In this document: positions 48,617-57,531 of the stretch, piece by piece
Layout of the letters: each line of letters starts with the position of its first letter
Position numbering within the stretch: the first letter of the stretch is position 1
Assembly (NCBI RefSeq): GCF_000027005.1
Contig: NC_012963.1
Coordinates: 372,001-436,000, forward strand
Direction: 5' to 3'
DNA length: 64,000 bases
DNA from: Komagataella phaffii GS115
Taxonomy: Eukaryota > Ascomycota > Pichiomycetes > Pichiales > Pichiaceae
Position numbers and translations under genes: made by a program
The notes under the pieces: generated by a model
The model's input: the letters and a program-made list of their open reading frames with translations, nothing else
What the model was told of the DNA's origin: nothing
Database searches by the model: none

Positions 48617-48622
48617 ACGCGT
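48617..48622. promoter_or_regulatory. MCB-type box ACGCGT
   Basis: ACGCGT is the MBF site of yeast G1/S genes. It lies 338 bp before the GAS start and 428 bp before the FKS start. The same hexamer also occurs at 11409 and 28781, so a single copy is weak evidence. Confidence 0.3.
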
Positions 48623-48866
48623 CGAATTAATCGCATCGGGGAAGATTGGCTATGCCCCGAAAAAAACACCTAAAAATAGAGACTCAAGATCACTCTGAAT
48701 CAGTCGCGGAAGAAAATGCATGTACAAGCTTTCTTGAGATATACCTCCGCTTTAGGAAAAGCTCAACGCGCACAACAATAAACCGCTTCGTCGAGTTTCC
48801 TGATTCGGCCAATGCCTGGACCTTTGAATCAACTCTCTATTTCCGACAAAACGGTTCCATTTTGGA

Positions 48867-48874
48867 TATATAAA
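48867..48874 (+). promoter_or_regulatory. TATA box TATATAAA
   Basis: A consensus TATA box lies 81 bp before the ATG of the first GAS gene, at a usual distance for a highly expressed yeast gene. Confidence 0.55.
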
Positions 48875-48954
48875 TCCAGATTGGCAACTTTCGTTCTTTT
48901 CTTCTCACCCAGGAAGTTTTCAGATTGTTCGCGTCTCACAAAGATAATCAAAAT

Positions 48955-50571
48955 ATGTTTAAATCTCTGTGCATGTTAATAGGATCCTGCCTATTGAGTT
49001 CAGTCTTGGCAGCAGATTTCCCCACTATAGAAGTAACTGGAAACAAATTTTTCTACTCCAACAATGGATCCCAATTCTACATCAAGGGTGTTGCGTACCA
49101 AAAGGACACATCTGGGCTCTCTTCAGACGCCACTTTCGTTGATCCTTTAGCTGACAAGAGTACCTGTGAGAGAGATATTCCATACTTGGAAGAACTTGGA
49201 ACCAACGTCATCCGTGTTTATGCTGTCGATGCAGACGCCGATCACGATGATTGTATGCAAATGTTGCAAGATGCCGGTATATATGTCATTGCCGACCTTT
49301 CCCAGCCAAACAACTCTATCATTACTACTGATCCTGAATGGACTGTTGATCTTTACGACGGTTACACTGCTGTGCTTGACAATTTGCAAAAATATGACAA
49401 CATTCTTGGATTCTTTGCCGGCAATGAAGTTATCACCAACAAGTCCAATACTGACACAGCTCCATTCGTTAAGGCTGCGATCCGTGATATGAAAACTTAC
49501 ATGGAAGACAAGGGTTATAGATCGATCCCTGTGGGATATTCTGCTAACGATGACGAACTTACCAGGGTTGCCTCGGCCGACTACTTTGCTTGTGGAGACT
49601 CCGATGTTAAAGCCGACTTCTATGGTATCAACATGTACGAATGGTGTGGAAAGGCTACTTTTTCCAACTCTGGATATAAGGACAGAACCGCAGAGTTCAA
49701 AAACTTGTCTATTCCCGTTTTCTTCTCTGAGTATGGTTGTAACGAAGTTCAACCACGTCTGTTCACTGAAGTTCAATCCCTTTACGGTGACGACATGACA
49801 GATGTCTGGTCTGGAGGTATTGTCTACATGTACTTTGAAGAGACTAACAACTACGGTTTAGTCACCATCAAGTCAGATGGAGATGTTTCTACCTTGGAAG
49901 ATTTCAACAATCTCAAAACTGAATTGGCCAGCATTTCTCCATCAATCGCTACCCAGTCGGAAGTTTCTGCTACTGCTACCGAAATTGACTGTCCTGCTAC
50001 TGGAAGCAACTGGAAGGCCTCTACTGATCTGCCACCAGTCCCAGAACAGGCTGCTTGCCAGTGCATGGCTGATGCGCTATCCTGCGTTGTGTCTGAAGAT
50101 GTCGACACTGATGATTACTCTGACCTATTTAGCTACGTCTGTGAGAATGTCTCCAGTTGTGACGGTGTCAGTGCGGATTCAGAATCCGGAGAGTATGGTT
50201 CTTACTCTTTCTGCTCATCCAAAGAAAAGCTATCGTTCCTGCTCAACCTTTACTACTCTGAGAATGGGGCCAAGAGCTCGGCCTGTGACTTCAGTGGGTC
50301 TGCTACCTTAGTCTCGGGTACAACTGCATCCGAATGCTCCTCTATCCTTAGCGCTGCAGGAACCGCTGGAACAGGATCCATTACTGGTATCACTGGATCG
50401 GTTGAAGCTGCCACCCAGAGCGGATCCAATTCTGGATCTTCAAAGTCCAGCTCCGCTTCTCAATCTAGTTCAAGCAATGCTGGAGTTGGTGGTGGTGCCT
50501 CAGGCTCCAGCTGGGCAATGACCGGGCTTGTGTCAATTTCCGTAGCTCTTGGAATGATTATGTCATTCTAA
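48955..50571 (+). CDS. GAS1-family beta-1,3-glucanosyltransferase (first of tandem pair)
   Basis: The ATG at 48955 gives 538 residues with a cleavable signal peptide ending SVLA. The GH72 domain (about 22-330) has both catalytic glutamates, E158 in AGNEVIT and E259 in [10 protein letters not shown] Cys-rich X8 (CBM43) module follows (about 355-450, CQCM to SACDF), then a Ser-rich linker and a hydrophobic GPI-attachment tail. Such enzymes cut and rejoin beta-1,3-glucan chains to elongate them at the outer face of the plasma membrane. Presence of X8 places it with Gas1/Gas2 rather than Gas3/Gas5. It is about 720 bp from a close paralogue and divergent from FKS. Confidence 0.95.
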   Translation: MFKSLCMLIGSCLLSSVLAADFPTIEVTGNKFFYSNNGSQFYIKGVAYQKDTSGLSSDATFVDPLADKSTCERDIPYLEELGTNVIRVYAVDADADHDDCMQMLQDAGIYVIADLSQPNNSIITTDPEWTVDLYDGYTAVLDNLQKYDNILGFFAGNEVITNKSNTDTAPFVKAAIRDMKTYMEDKGYRSIPVGYSANDDELTRVASADYFACGDSDVKADFYGINMYEWCGKATFSNSGYKDRTAEFKNLSIPVFFSEYGCNEVQPRLFTEVQSLYGDDMTDVWSGGIVYMYFEETNNYGLVTIKSDGDVSTLEDFNNLKTELASISPSIATQSEVSATATEIDCPATGSNWKASTDLPPVPEQAACQCMADALSCVVSEDVDTDDYSDLFSYVCENVSSCDGVSADSESGEYGSYSFCSSKEKLSFLLNLYYSENGAKSSACDFSGSATLVSGTTASECSSILSAAGTAGTGSITGITGSVEAATQSGSNSGSSKSSSASQSSSSNAGVGGGASGSSWAMTGLVSISVALGMIMSF

Positions 50572-51293
50572 GCGGTTCACATTAATTAAAGGCACACAAG
50601 ATTCATAAACAGTTACGCTCAAAGAGAGGGTGGAAAGACTAAAAGGTATCAATCCGTACCGACAACGCACGTACAATAGATGGTATGAATTGATATGGTT
50701 ATTTTTTTAAGACAAGGAGCCAAGGAAGCAGTGTGGTTGTAGATCACATGGTTGCGCATTATCAGTCTTGAAAAAGTTTGACACTCAAATCTTTAGTACT
50801 CTCCTTCTCTACTCTGTTGAACATCTAGACTCCTTCTGGCCCCCTCCGAAGTCTAAGCCTCCATTTTCCATCCAACATCGAGGGGATTTTCGTTCGCGTT
50901 GTACCCAGCCTCTTTCTGCAACACGCTCTCTGCCGTCCAATAACAAAACAACAACAAAATCACGCTAACTGACCGATGTGCGCTGCTCCATCCGTGACCC
51001 ATATGGATGATCATGGACCCTGTCTATGAAAGTCACGCTCAAGCTGTCAAGTTTCGCATCTCTTTAAATTTTTCAGAAACGTCACAACCCTCGGTCTTTT
51101 TCAACCAATAGACCGAATTAGGAAACCCTGCGTGGATATATTTAGCATCCTGAAAAATCACCCACTTGGGCGTGAATGTCTTGGCAAAACTGCTACCGAG
51201 ATTGTTTTCCTATTCTGATCTTCCTTTTGGATAAATTTGTTTCCTTTTCCCTATTTTTTCCTTTCAATCCACTCTTTGTATCACCCCAAAGCA
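50572..51293. other. Intergenic region between the two GAS genes, 722 bp
   Basis: This holds the 3' end of the first GAS gene and the promoter of the second. An ACGCGAA element (read on the minus strand) lies at 50893-50899 and a TATATTTA box-like sequence at 51137. No coding frame or RNA gene is supported. Confidence 0.5.
50893..50899 (-). promoter_or_regulatory. SBF/MBF-like element ACGCGAA
   Basis: ACGCGAA, on the minus strand, is a hybrid of the SCB and MCB cores, 395 bp upstream of the second GAS gene. Cell-wall genes are common SBF targets in S. cerevisiae; relevance here is inferred. Confidence 0.3.
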
Positions 51294-52901
51294 ATGTTGT
51301 CCATTTTAAGTGCATTAACTCTGCTGGGCCTGTCTTGTGCTTCAGATCTGACCCCACCTATAGAGGTCACAGGAAACAAGTTCTTCTTCTCCAATAATGG
51401 ATCCCAGTTCTACATGAAGGGTATCGCCTACCAACAGGATACATCCAACTCCACCACAGGCGACAACTTCATTGATCCGTTGGCCAATGTCGAGGCCTGC
51501 AGGCGTGATTTCCCTTATTTAGAGGAGTTACACACAAACGTCATCCGTGTCTACGCCATCGACGTAGACGCTGATCACGACGAGTGTATGCAATTGCTTG
51601 AAGAAGCAGGTATCTACGTTATTGCTGACCTTTCTGAACCAGGTGATTCCATCATCACCACTGATCCGGCCTGGGATGTTCACTTGTATGACCGTTACAC
51701 CTCAGTTATTGACGAACTGCAACAGTACGACAACGTTCTAGGTTTTTTCGCCGGTAACGAAGTTATCACAAACAGATCAAACACCGATGCTGCTCCATTC
51801 GTCAAAGCTGCAATCCGTGATATGAAGGCTTACATGGAAGACCAAGGCTACAGACAAATTCCAATTGGTTATTCTGCCAATGATGACGCGCTGACAAGAA
51901 TTTCTTCCGCTAACTACTTTGCTTGTGGTGACTCGGACGTTAGGGCCGACTTCTACGGTTACAACATCTACTCCTGGTGTGGTAGATCTTCTTTCACAAC
52001 TTCCGGATACGACGATAGAACCGAAGACTTCAGAAACCTTTCAGTTCCTCTCTTCTTCTCCGAGTATGGTTGTAACGAAGTTCAACCACGTCTGTTTACT
52101 GAAGTTCAAGCCCTTTACGGTGAAAACATGACTGATGTCTGGTCCGGAGGTATTGTTTACATGTATTTCGAAGAGGAAAACAATTACGGTTTGGTTACTA
52201 TTGAACCCGATGGAGATGTTTCAACCTATTCGGACTTTAACTACCTTAGATCGGAATTGGCCACTATTTCTCCATCGCTCGCTACTCAATCTGAAGTTTC
52301 TGCCACCGCCACCGAATTGGAATGTCCACCAACCGGAAACAACTGGAGAGCATCTACCGATCTTCCTCCAACTCCAAACAAGGAGGTATGTGAGTGTTTG
52401 CAAAATACACTTGCATGTGTTGTTGCTGACGACGTTGAACCTGAAGACTACGCAGACATTTTTAACTACGTTTGTTCGCGTATTGAGTGTGGAGACATTG
52501 GCACCGATGCAGAGATTGGTGAGTACGGTCCTTACTCTTTCTGTGATGCCAAGGAGAAACTTTCTTTCGTTTTGAACTTATATTACGAGGACCAGAATGG
52601 TGCCTCTTCTGCTTGTGACTTTGACGGCTCTGCCTCGATCGTAAGTACCACTGCCGTTTCCTCTTGTGTCTCCATTTTGCAGTCTGCCTCCACCGTTGGT
52701 ACCGCGCCAAGCTCCAGTAGAACTGCCACTGGTTCAGGCAGCTCAGGCACCGGATCTGGATCTGGATCATCTGCCGACGCCACTTCCACTGAATCCGATG
52801 ATGCTGCATTTATTCACAAGCCAAAGTCTGGATCAGAATTATTAATGGCCGCATTCTTTGTAACATTTGTGACCTCAGGATTCACTTACACTCTTTTATA
52901 G
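51294..52901 (+). CDS. GAS1-family beta-1,3-glucanosyltransferase (second of tandem pair)
   Basis: The ATG at 51294 gives 535 residues with a signal peptide ending SCAS. The layout repeats that of the preceding gene: GH72 domain with E156 (AGNEVIT) and E257 (FFSEYGCNE), an X8 module (CECLQNTLAC to SACDF), a Ser/Gly-rich linker and a C-terminal hydrophobic tail for GPI anchoring. The two proteins are very similar through the GH72 part and diverge in the tail, as expected of an older tandem duplication. Codon use is strongly biased (many GGT, GCT, AAC, TTC), which suggests high vegetative expression. Confidence 0.95.
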   Translation: MLSILSALTLLGLSCASDLTPPIEVTGNKFFFSNNGSQFYMKGIAYQQDTSNSTTGDNFIDPLANVEACRRDFPYLEELHTNVIRVYAIDVDADHDECMQLLEEAGIYVIADLSEPGDSIITTDPAWDVHLYDRYTSVIDELQQYDNVLGFFAGNEVITNRSNTDAAPFVKAAIRDMKAYMEDQGYRQIPIGYSANDDALTRISSANYFACGDSDVRADFYGYNIYSWCGRSSFTTSGYDDRTEDFRNLSVPLFFSEYGCNEVQPRLFTEVQALYGENMTDVWSGGIVYMYFEEENNYGLVTIEPDGDVSTYSDFNYLRSELATISPSLATQSEVSATATELECPPTGNNWRASTDLPPTPNKEVCECLQNTLACVVADDVEPEDYADIFNYVCSRIECGDIGTDAEIGEYGPYSFCDAKEKLSFVLNLYYEDQNGASSACDFDGSASIVSTTAVSSCVSILQSASTVGTAPSSSRTATGSGSSGTGSGSGSSADATSTESDDAAFIHKPKSGSELLMAAFFVTFVTSGFTYTLL

Positions 52902-52945
52902 TCAATTTTTTTCAAAAAAATAGAAAATATGGTACATTATTTATT

Positions 52946-53803
52946 TTACTGAGCGACCATGAATATTTCATTGAGGGCTTTGGAGTCCATAACCGCAGCA
53001 CGTTTCTGTTTGATCCACCTTGATCTCACTGCAAGCCTTGAAGCAATTATATTTGTGTTTGATTTCGGCAGCAGCATGCTTTCTTTAGTGACTGTGTTTT
53101 CAATAAGTCCTTGCTGTTTCAGGTTGTCTTTTGCTTCCCTTTTAGCCTCCCTTTTAGCTTCCTTTTTAGCTTCTCTCTTGGCTTCTTTCTTAGCCTCTTT
53201 CTTAGCTTCCTTTTTGGCCTGCTTTTCGGATTTTTCCTTCTTGGGTTTATGTTTACTCTCTTTTTTATCTTGCTTTTCTTTCTTTTCTTTCCTTTCCTTT
53301 TTTTCCTTCTTTAACAACTTCCTCTGCACTTCTGCATCCTCTATACTCTCGCTTATTCGCCTCTTACGCCTTAAAACAAACGCTTTGGCCTCTCTATCCC
53401 AAGTGCTTTGCAAGGTCTCCCCTTTGACAAACGCAATTCCCCATTTACCATTGATCACATTCTCTTTTCTTTGTCTATCCAATTCGTCGCCTATCTCAGT
53501 CTCTTTCCCGTTCAAACGTCCCAAAAGTCTCTGAAAAACGTCCAAGCCAGTGCACTCGCCGCTGTCAAACTCATCCTTCTTATTCTTACGAGCCAGCTTG
53601 GCTCCCAATCCGGTATTATCATCCTTGACTCTTACCTTAATGTGTGTGGTTGTGGCATGAGAAACCAACCCCAGCCCTGATCCAGGTGTCCAGCCCAGCT
53701 TTTCCAGATGCTGATGGCCAAATCGGGAGGTATCGTTGGACCATGTTGTGTTTCTTGGGTCTAACCCAAAGCGTTGTCTATTCTTTGGTTCAGCCAATCC
53801 CAT
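52946..53803 (-). CDS. PXR1: Pxr1/Gno1, G-patch protein of rRNA maturation
   Basis: This 285-residue nucleolar protein has an N-terminal MGLAEPKNRQRFGLDPRN signature, a G-patch (about 25-72, LEKLGWTPGSGLG) that activates a DEAH helicase (Prp43), and a very basic tail with repeats of KKEAKKEAKREAK type (about 165-225). Orthologues are yeast Pxr1 and human PINX1; they act in 18S and snoRNA maturation and inhibit telomerase. The length matches yeast Pxr1 (271). It converges on the second GAS gene with 44 bp between. Confidence 0.93.
   Translation of the reverse strand: MGLAEPKNRQRFGLDPRNTTWSNDTSRFGHQHLEKLGWTPGSGLGLVSHATTTHIKVRVKDDNTGLGAKLARKNKKDEFDSGECTGLDVFQRLLGRLNGKETEIGDELDRQRKENVINGKWGIAFVKGETLQSTWDREAKAFVLRRKRRISESIEDAEVQRKLLKKEKKERKEKKEKQDKKESKHKPKKEKSEKQAKKEAKKEAKKEAKREAKKEAKREAKREAKDNLKQQGLIENTVTKESMLLPKSNTNIIASRLAVRSRWIKQKRAAVMDSKALNEIFMVAQ
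53129..53224 (-). repeat. 12-bp tandem repeat coding KEAK units
   Basis: About seven imperfect 12-bp units encode the KEAK-like repeats in the PXR1 tail. The low complexity also produces long spurious frames on the opposite strand. Confidence 0.75.
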
Positions 53804-54303
53804 ATCAGTTGTGTGCTATTGATGTTGCCTGTCTTACAAAGAAAAAAATATAGAGAAAAATTTGAGAAAAAATAAACTTAAAAACAATAATAAAATCACA
53901 TTGTTAGCTTCGAACCTGCGGTCTTCTGAATTCAACTTTCCATCTGGCCAACATCCCAAAATTTTCAAATTTCACTCTGTTCCAGACCCGCGAGAATTTC
54001 CAGATCAGGGAATTGCCAAATATTGCCACATAGAGTATCTAGCTTAACCACACATGCAGTTTTACCACATGACACATGAGGTGAGGTATTTCGAAGGAAT
54101 TTCGATGGAATTTCAGACGATGCAAGGTTGATCTAACCACACAGTAAAGGAAAAAACTAATCGGAGTTAACGAAAGAAGGCCCATGAAATAATACACATT
54201 TTATAAAAAAAAGCTAACAGTGGTATCAAGCTACTATTTCGGAGCAGAAATAATCAAAATAAAAACAACAAAAGAGAAGAATCGAAGATCAGGCTTCCAT
54301 CGC
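53804..54303. other. Intergenic region, 500 bp
   Basis: This holds the PXR1 promoter and the 3' flank of the GH17 gene (both on the minus strand). The part near 53850-53900 is A-rich. No coding frame, RNA gene or clear box is supported. Confidence 0.5.
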
Positions 54304-55350
54304 TTAGGAGTCTAGGATACCCCAGTACTTCTCAGCGTTGAAAGGACCATCGGCCTTCCAGTAATCGTTGAAAGCGTTGAAAGCAATACAAGAAGAACCG
54401 ATCTTCTGACCTAGAGATTGGACAGCAGCCTGTTGGTTTGACTTGGAAGGAACGGCAGCACCGTTGGTGTCTCCCTTTGAAGGCCATCCGGACTCGACAA
54501 TGAGGACATCCTTGCCACCACAAGCGGAAGAAACTCTTTGGATCTGCTCAGCAGCCCAATCACCAGCTCCAGAGGCAGCAATGCCACCGTCAAAGAAAGC
54601 GTGAGCGTTAACGGCAACGTACTCGTCAGCAAAGTCACACAACCCTGGGTTGTTGATGACAGCAATGAAAGTGTCGACAGAAAGAACTGGACCGGTGAAA
54701 CCAGCAGATCTCAAGGCAGATTTAGCGGTAGAAACGTATTGACCGATTTGGGAAACAGTGGCCTCACCGTTGTTGACCAACTCGTTACCAACAGAGACAG
54801 TGTGGACATCGTCCCAAGAACCGTATGACTTGACAGCGGAGGCAATAGCACTGACACCGCTCTCGATAGCATCAACAAAGAAGATTCCCAAAAACAACTT
54901 TTGACCTGGGGCCTTGGCCTTGAAGACGTTCTCGACTTGGTTACAGTCAACACCGTACAATCTGATGATCTCGTAGCCGGTCAACTGGGAAAGATCGGAA
55001 GCGACCTCCTCTGCAGTCTTACAGCCACCACCGGCTTGGTAAGGAGAGTAGGTGACACCTTTGGTTCCAGCGGAGAAGCTACCGGAAGAGGCAGGAGCGG
55101 AAGCAGAAGAAGCAGAGGAAGGAGCTGATGAACTGGAAACAACAGCTGAAGGAGTCGACTCTGCGAAAGTTTCAGCGTGCTCTTGGACCTGGGCTGCTGC
55201 GGTAGCCTCAACGGTGGAACCATCGACAACGATGGTCTTGGTCACGACGACAACACCTCTCTTGTCATGTTGATGGTGGGCGTGCTCCAAAGGTCTGGCC
55301 ACGGCCAACGAACATGCCAACAGTAGGTTAACGATAGATTTAACTTGCAT
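54304..55350 (-). CDS. Secreted GH17 cell-wall glucanase/transferase, SCW4/SCW10-like
   Basis: This 348-residue protein has a signal peptide (cleavage near ARP, residue 20), a Kex2 site KR at 30-31, a Ser/Ala-rich segment (about 60-95) and a GH17 domain to the end. Catalytic glutamates are E190 (VGNELVNN) and E286 (VESGWPSKG). Scw4 and Scw10 of S. cerevisiae have the same order; Bgl2 lacks the propeptide and Ser-rich part. Enzymes of this group remodel beta-1,3-glucan in the wall and are soluble or covalently attached. Codon bias is very strong, indicating high expression. An ACGCGAAA site lies upstream. Confidence 0.93.
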   Translation of the reverse strand: MQVKSIVNLLLACSLAVARPLEHAHHQHDKRGVVVVTKTIVVDGSTVEATAAAQVQEHAETFAESTPSAVVSSSSAPSSASSASAPASSGSFSAGTKGVTYSPYQAGGGCKTAEEVASDLSQLTGYEIIRLYGVDCNQVENVFKAKAPGQKLFLGIFFVDAIESGVSAIASAVKSYGSWDDVHTVSVGNELVNNGEATVSQIGQYVSTAKSALRSAGFTGPVLSVDTFIAVINNPGLCDFADEYVAVNAHAFFDGGIAASGAGDWAAEQIQRVSSACGGKDVLIVESGWPSKGDTNGAAVPSKSNQQAAVQSLGQKIGSSCIAFNAFNDYWKADGPFNAEKYWGILDS

Positions 55351-55964
55351 GGTTGATAAAAGGAATGACTAGTGTGGGAAAAACACTTAAAAAATAGAGT
55401 GAGTGAAGGATATAGTGACCTTTTGTATGAAAATCGTCAAAATGTGAAGAAAAGGAAGAAGAGAAAACAGGGAAGAATTTTGGCCCACTAAAAGGCCGAT
55501 ACCTAGTGCCAAGGTAGCATCGAGACTCGATCTCCTCCTGTGAGGCTGCATTTGAAACAATCTCGTCGCGATTTTGTTTACCTTTTTTCAAATGTAGACG
55601 CTGACAAAAGTAGGGATGAAGGCTGACGCGAAACAAAGATGAGATTTGAGCAGTGAACACTAGGAGGGCATTAGCGGAAAGCACTTGGTTCAGGGGGATC
55701 AGTCCGTTAAAGAAAAAAGAAACGACCTTTAATTACATGCAGGAGGAGGAACAAGGAGACATCATGTACGACAATTGCCCTCGTATGAGGGATGAGGTCG
55801 GCTTTAATGGGGCAACTTCTATTGGACGGGAGACTGATGAGATTAGGTTTGTAATCTGTGTAGGTGCTGAAAACGATGATTTGAAATTTTTTTTGAGATC
55901 AAGAAAAAAACTTGTGAAAAAACGTTCGATGCTCGAATCTGATTTCTTAGAAAAAATTGAACTC
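55351..55964. other. SCW promoter region, 614 bp
   Basis: This lies between the GH17 gene (minus) and the tRNA-Pro gene (minus). It contains an ACGCGAAA element at 55626-55633. A plus-strand frame of about 128 codons starting at 55653 runs into the tRNA and has no domain; it is dismissed. Confidence 0.5.
55626..55633 (+). promoter_or_regulatory. SBF-type element ACGCGAAA
   Basis: ACGCGAAA contains the CGCGAAA core of the Swi4-Swi6 (SBF) site and lies 276 bp upstream of the GH17 cell-wall gene. SBF controls many wall genes in S. cerevisiae. Function here is inferred. Confidence 0.4.
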
Positions 55965-56036
55965 GGGGCGAGCTGGGAATCGAACCCAGGACCTCTCACA
56001 CCCGAAGCGAGAATCCTACCGCTAGACCACACGCCC
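55965..56036 (-). tRNA. tRNA-Pro (anticodon CGG)
   Basis: A 72-bp cloverleaf without intron on the minus strand. The anticodon loop is TTCGGGT, giving CGG. The anticodon stem has one G-T wobble pair, and A and B boxes are intact. It differs from the tRNA-Pro(TGG) at 33391 at six positions. S. cerevisiae has no CGG isoacceptor, so this reflects another codon-reading set. A long T run follows on the transcribed strand (A-rich on the plus strand near 55945). Confidence 0.95.
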
Positions 56037-56301
56037 TGAGGCAAATCAGTCTTGGTAAATGATAGAGTGGTGGTATAGTAAGAGCTTATTCTCAGGCGCC
56101 CAAAAACCACCATTGAAACTTCCAATTGATAGATTGTTACATTTCCTGTTTAAAAAGGCTGATTTGTTTCACAGTCTGATCTAATTCAATGGGTAAACCT
56201 TAATATTGCGTTTCCATGTGAAAACTTATTGTTCTTACACAATCCATCACAAAATAATTATATTTCCACTAGTATAATAATATAACTCGAAAGATCGAAC
56301 A

Positions 56302-57198
56302 CTACAAAGCAACTCCTTCAGCAGCAAGTTCTGCTCTTGACTCATCAGTCTTCTTCTCAACGTCTGCAACAAAGTCTTCCAACTTGGTGGTTGGAGCGGA
56401 TGGCAATTCGCTTATGTTCTCAGAGGCAGTCTCCGAAATTTTCACATCAGCAGCAGATTTAGGGACTTCCTTCTCAGAAGTTTCAGCAGGAATGTCAGCC
56501 TTGGCTGAGGTGGATGCAGTTCTGACAGGGAAAGCTTGCTTGACGTACTTGCCTACTGGTCCCAATTGGGTCTCAGCCTTATCCAATAAAGGCTTTGATT
56601 TCTCAATGGCTAGAGTCTGTAAGTCGTCGGCCTTGTTCTTTGCAACTTCGGCATAACGGGTAACGGCTTCGTCAATCTCTTTCTGATAGATTTCGTACAG
56701 CTTAGGTACAGTGAAAACCACAAGGGTGGACACAAATAACAGCCACCAGACAGAGATCAATCCTGTCAAGATGTACAATATGTAAGAGATACCAGCAGCT
56801 TTGAATGTGTTTTCCACATTCTCAGCATAAAGCAATTGCTGAAACTTCAACTCAAATCCAGACAGATACTTGGCGACGTGATCAGCCACAAGAGGAGCCT
56901 TACTGGAGAGTTTTGCAAAGTAATCAGGGCGGATTCTGCTAATGAATCCCTGACCGACAGCAATCTTACCTATGAATTCAGCACTTGCAGTGGCAAAGAG
57001 TACATAAGTAGCCAGTCTAAAGACCAATTTGAACACATTAACGTATCGGATCAGCAACAATGCAACAATGATTCCCCCAAAGACCGTACCAGTCTTAATT
57101 GGGTTCTTCCAAGTTAAAATTGATGCAGACTTCTGGCTGAGGCATTTACCACCACAGCAAGTGGTTTGAGGGCCCTTTGATTCGATTGATTCAGACAT
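56302..57198 (-). CDS. RTN1: Reticulon-like ER-shaping protein (Rtn1)
   Basis: The ATG at 57198 gives 298 residues; the frame further upstream has no ATG. The reticulon homology domain spans about 22-195 and starts ILTWKNPIKTG. It contains two long hydrophobic hairpins (about 35-70 and 138-165), which wedge into the outer ER leaflet to curve tubules. A Lys/Glu/Ala-rich C-terminal tail follows. Yeast Rtn1 has the same layout (295 residues). Codon use is fairly biased, which fits an abundant protein. Confidence 0.9.
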   Translation of the reverse strand: MSESIESKGPQTTCCGGKCLSQKSASILTWKNPIKTGTVFGGIIVALLLIRYVNVFKLVFRLATYVLFATASAEFIGKIAVGQGFISRIRPDYFAKLSSKAPLVADHVAKYLSGFELKFQQLLYAENVENTFKAAGISYILYILTGLISVWWLLFVSTLVVFTVPKLYEIYQKEIDEAVTRYAEVAKNKADDLQTLAIEKSKPLLDKAETQLGPVGKYVKQAFPVRTASTSAKADIPAETSEKEVPKSAADVKISETASENISELPSAPTTKLEDFVADVEKKTDESRAELAAEGVAL

Positions 57199-57531
57199 TT
57201 TCAACAACAATTGGTTCAAGTTTCGAAATGTATTATGGAGAGAAAATCGCCTTGTTCGGTACCTATCGTGTGCAACAGGAAAAGCAATCGCGAGAAAATC
57301 TCCTTTGGGAAGTTACTACTTTAATTGGTTATAATAACGGTATTAGCATGCCGAATAATTGAATCAGATTAGGGAAATTGTTTGATGAAAATTAGTTTCC
57401 GATGACGGAATACATGGTTGCCAAAGGCTCTCCGAATTTTCTGACAAGTTCCGAAACATAGGTTCATAAAGTGTTCACCAGCCAATAGATATGCACGAAA
57501 AAATCGTGCACTCTTGATTCTATTGTTTTGT
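57199..57531. other. RTN1 promoter region, 333 bp
   Basis: This holds the RTN1 promoter and the 3' flank of the DH-BAR-like gene, both on the minus strand. Nothing else is recognised. Confidence 0.5.

Larger units (their letters stand above)
48190..48954. other. Shared promoter of the FKS and first GAS gene, 765 bp
   Basis: Divergent region with an ACGCGT box (48617-48622), an ACGCGC at about 48769, a CGCAAAA core resembling a mid-sporulation element (48486-48492) and a TATATAAA box (48867-48874) serving the GAS gene. Short frames on both strands have no domain support. Confidence 0.55.

Noticed and set aside
49147..49776. 209-codon frame antisense to the first GAS gene
   Set aside because: It lies fully within the GH72 coding sequence, and its length follows from biased codon use on the sense strand.
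52959..53534. 191-codon plus-strand frame opposite PXR1
   Set aside because: It mirrors the Lys/Glu/Ala repeat of PXR1 and gives a Leu/Phe/Ser-rich low-complexity peptide. PXR1 has clear family motifs on the other strand.
55653..56125. Frames of about 130 codons across the tRNA-Pro(CGG) gene on both strands
   Set aside because: They read through the tRNA sequence, giving peptides such as WESNPGP that are common artefacts of tRNA translation.
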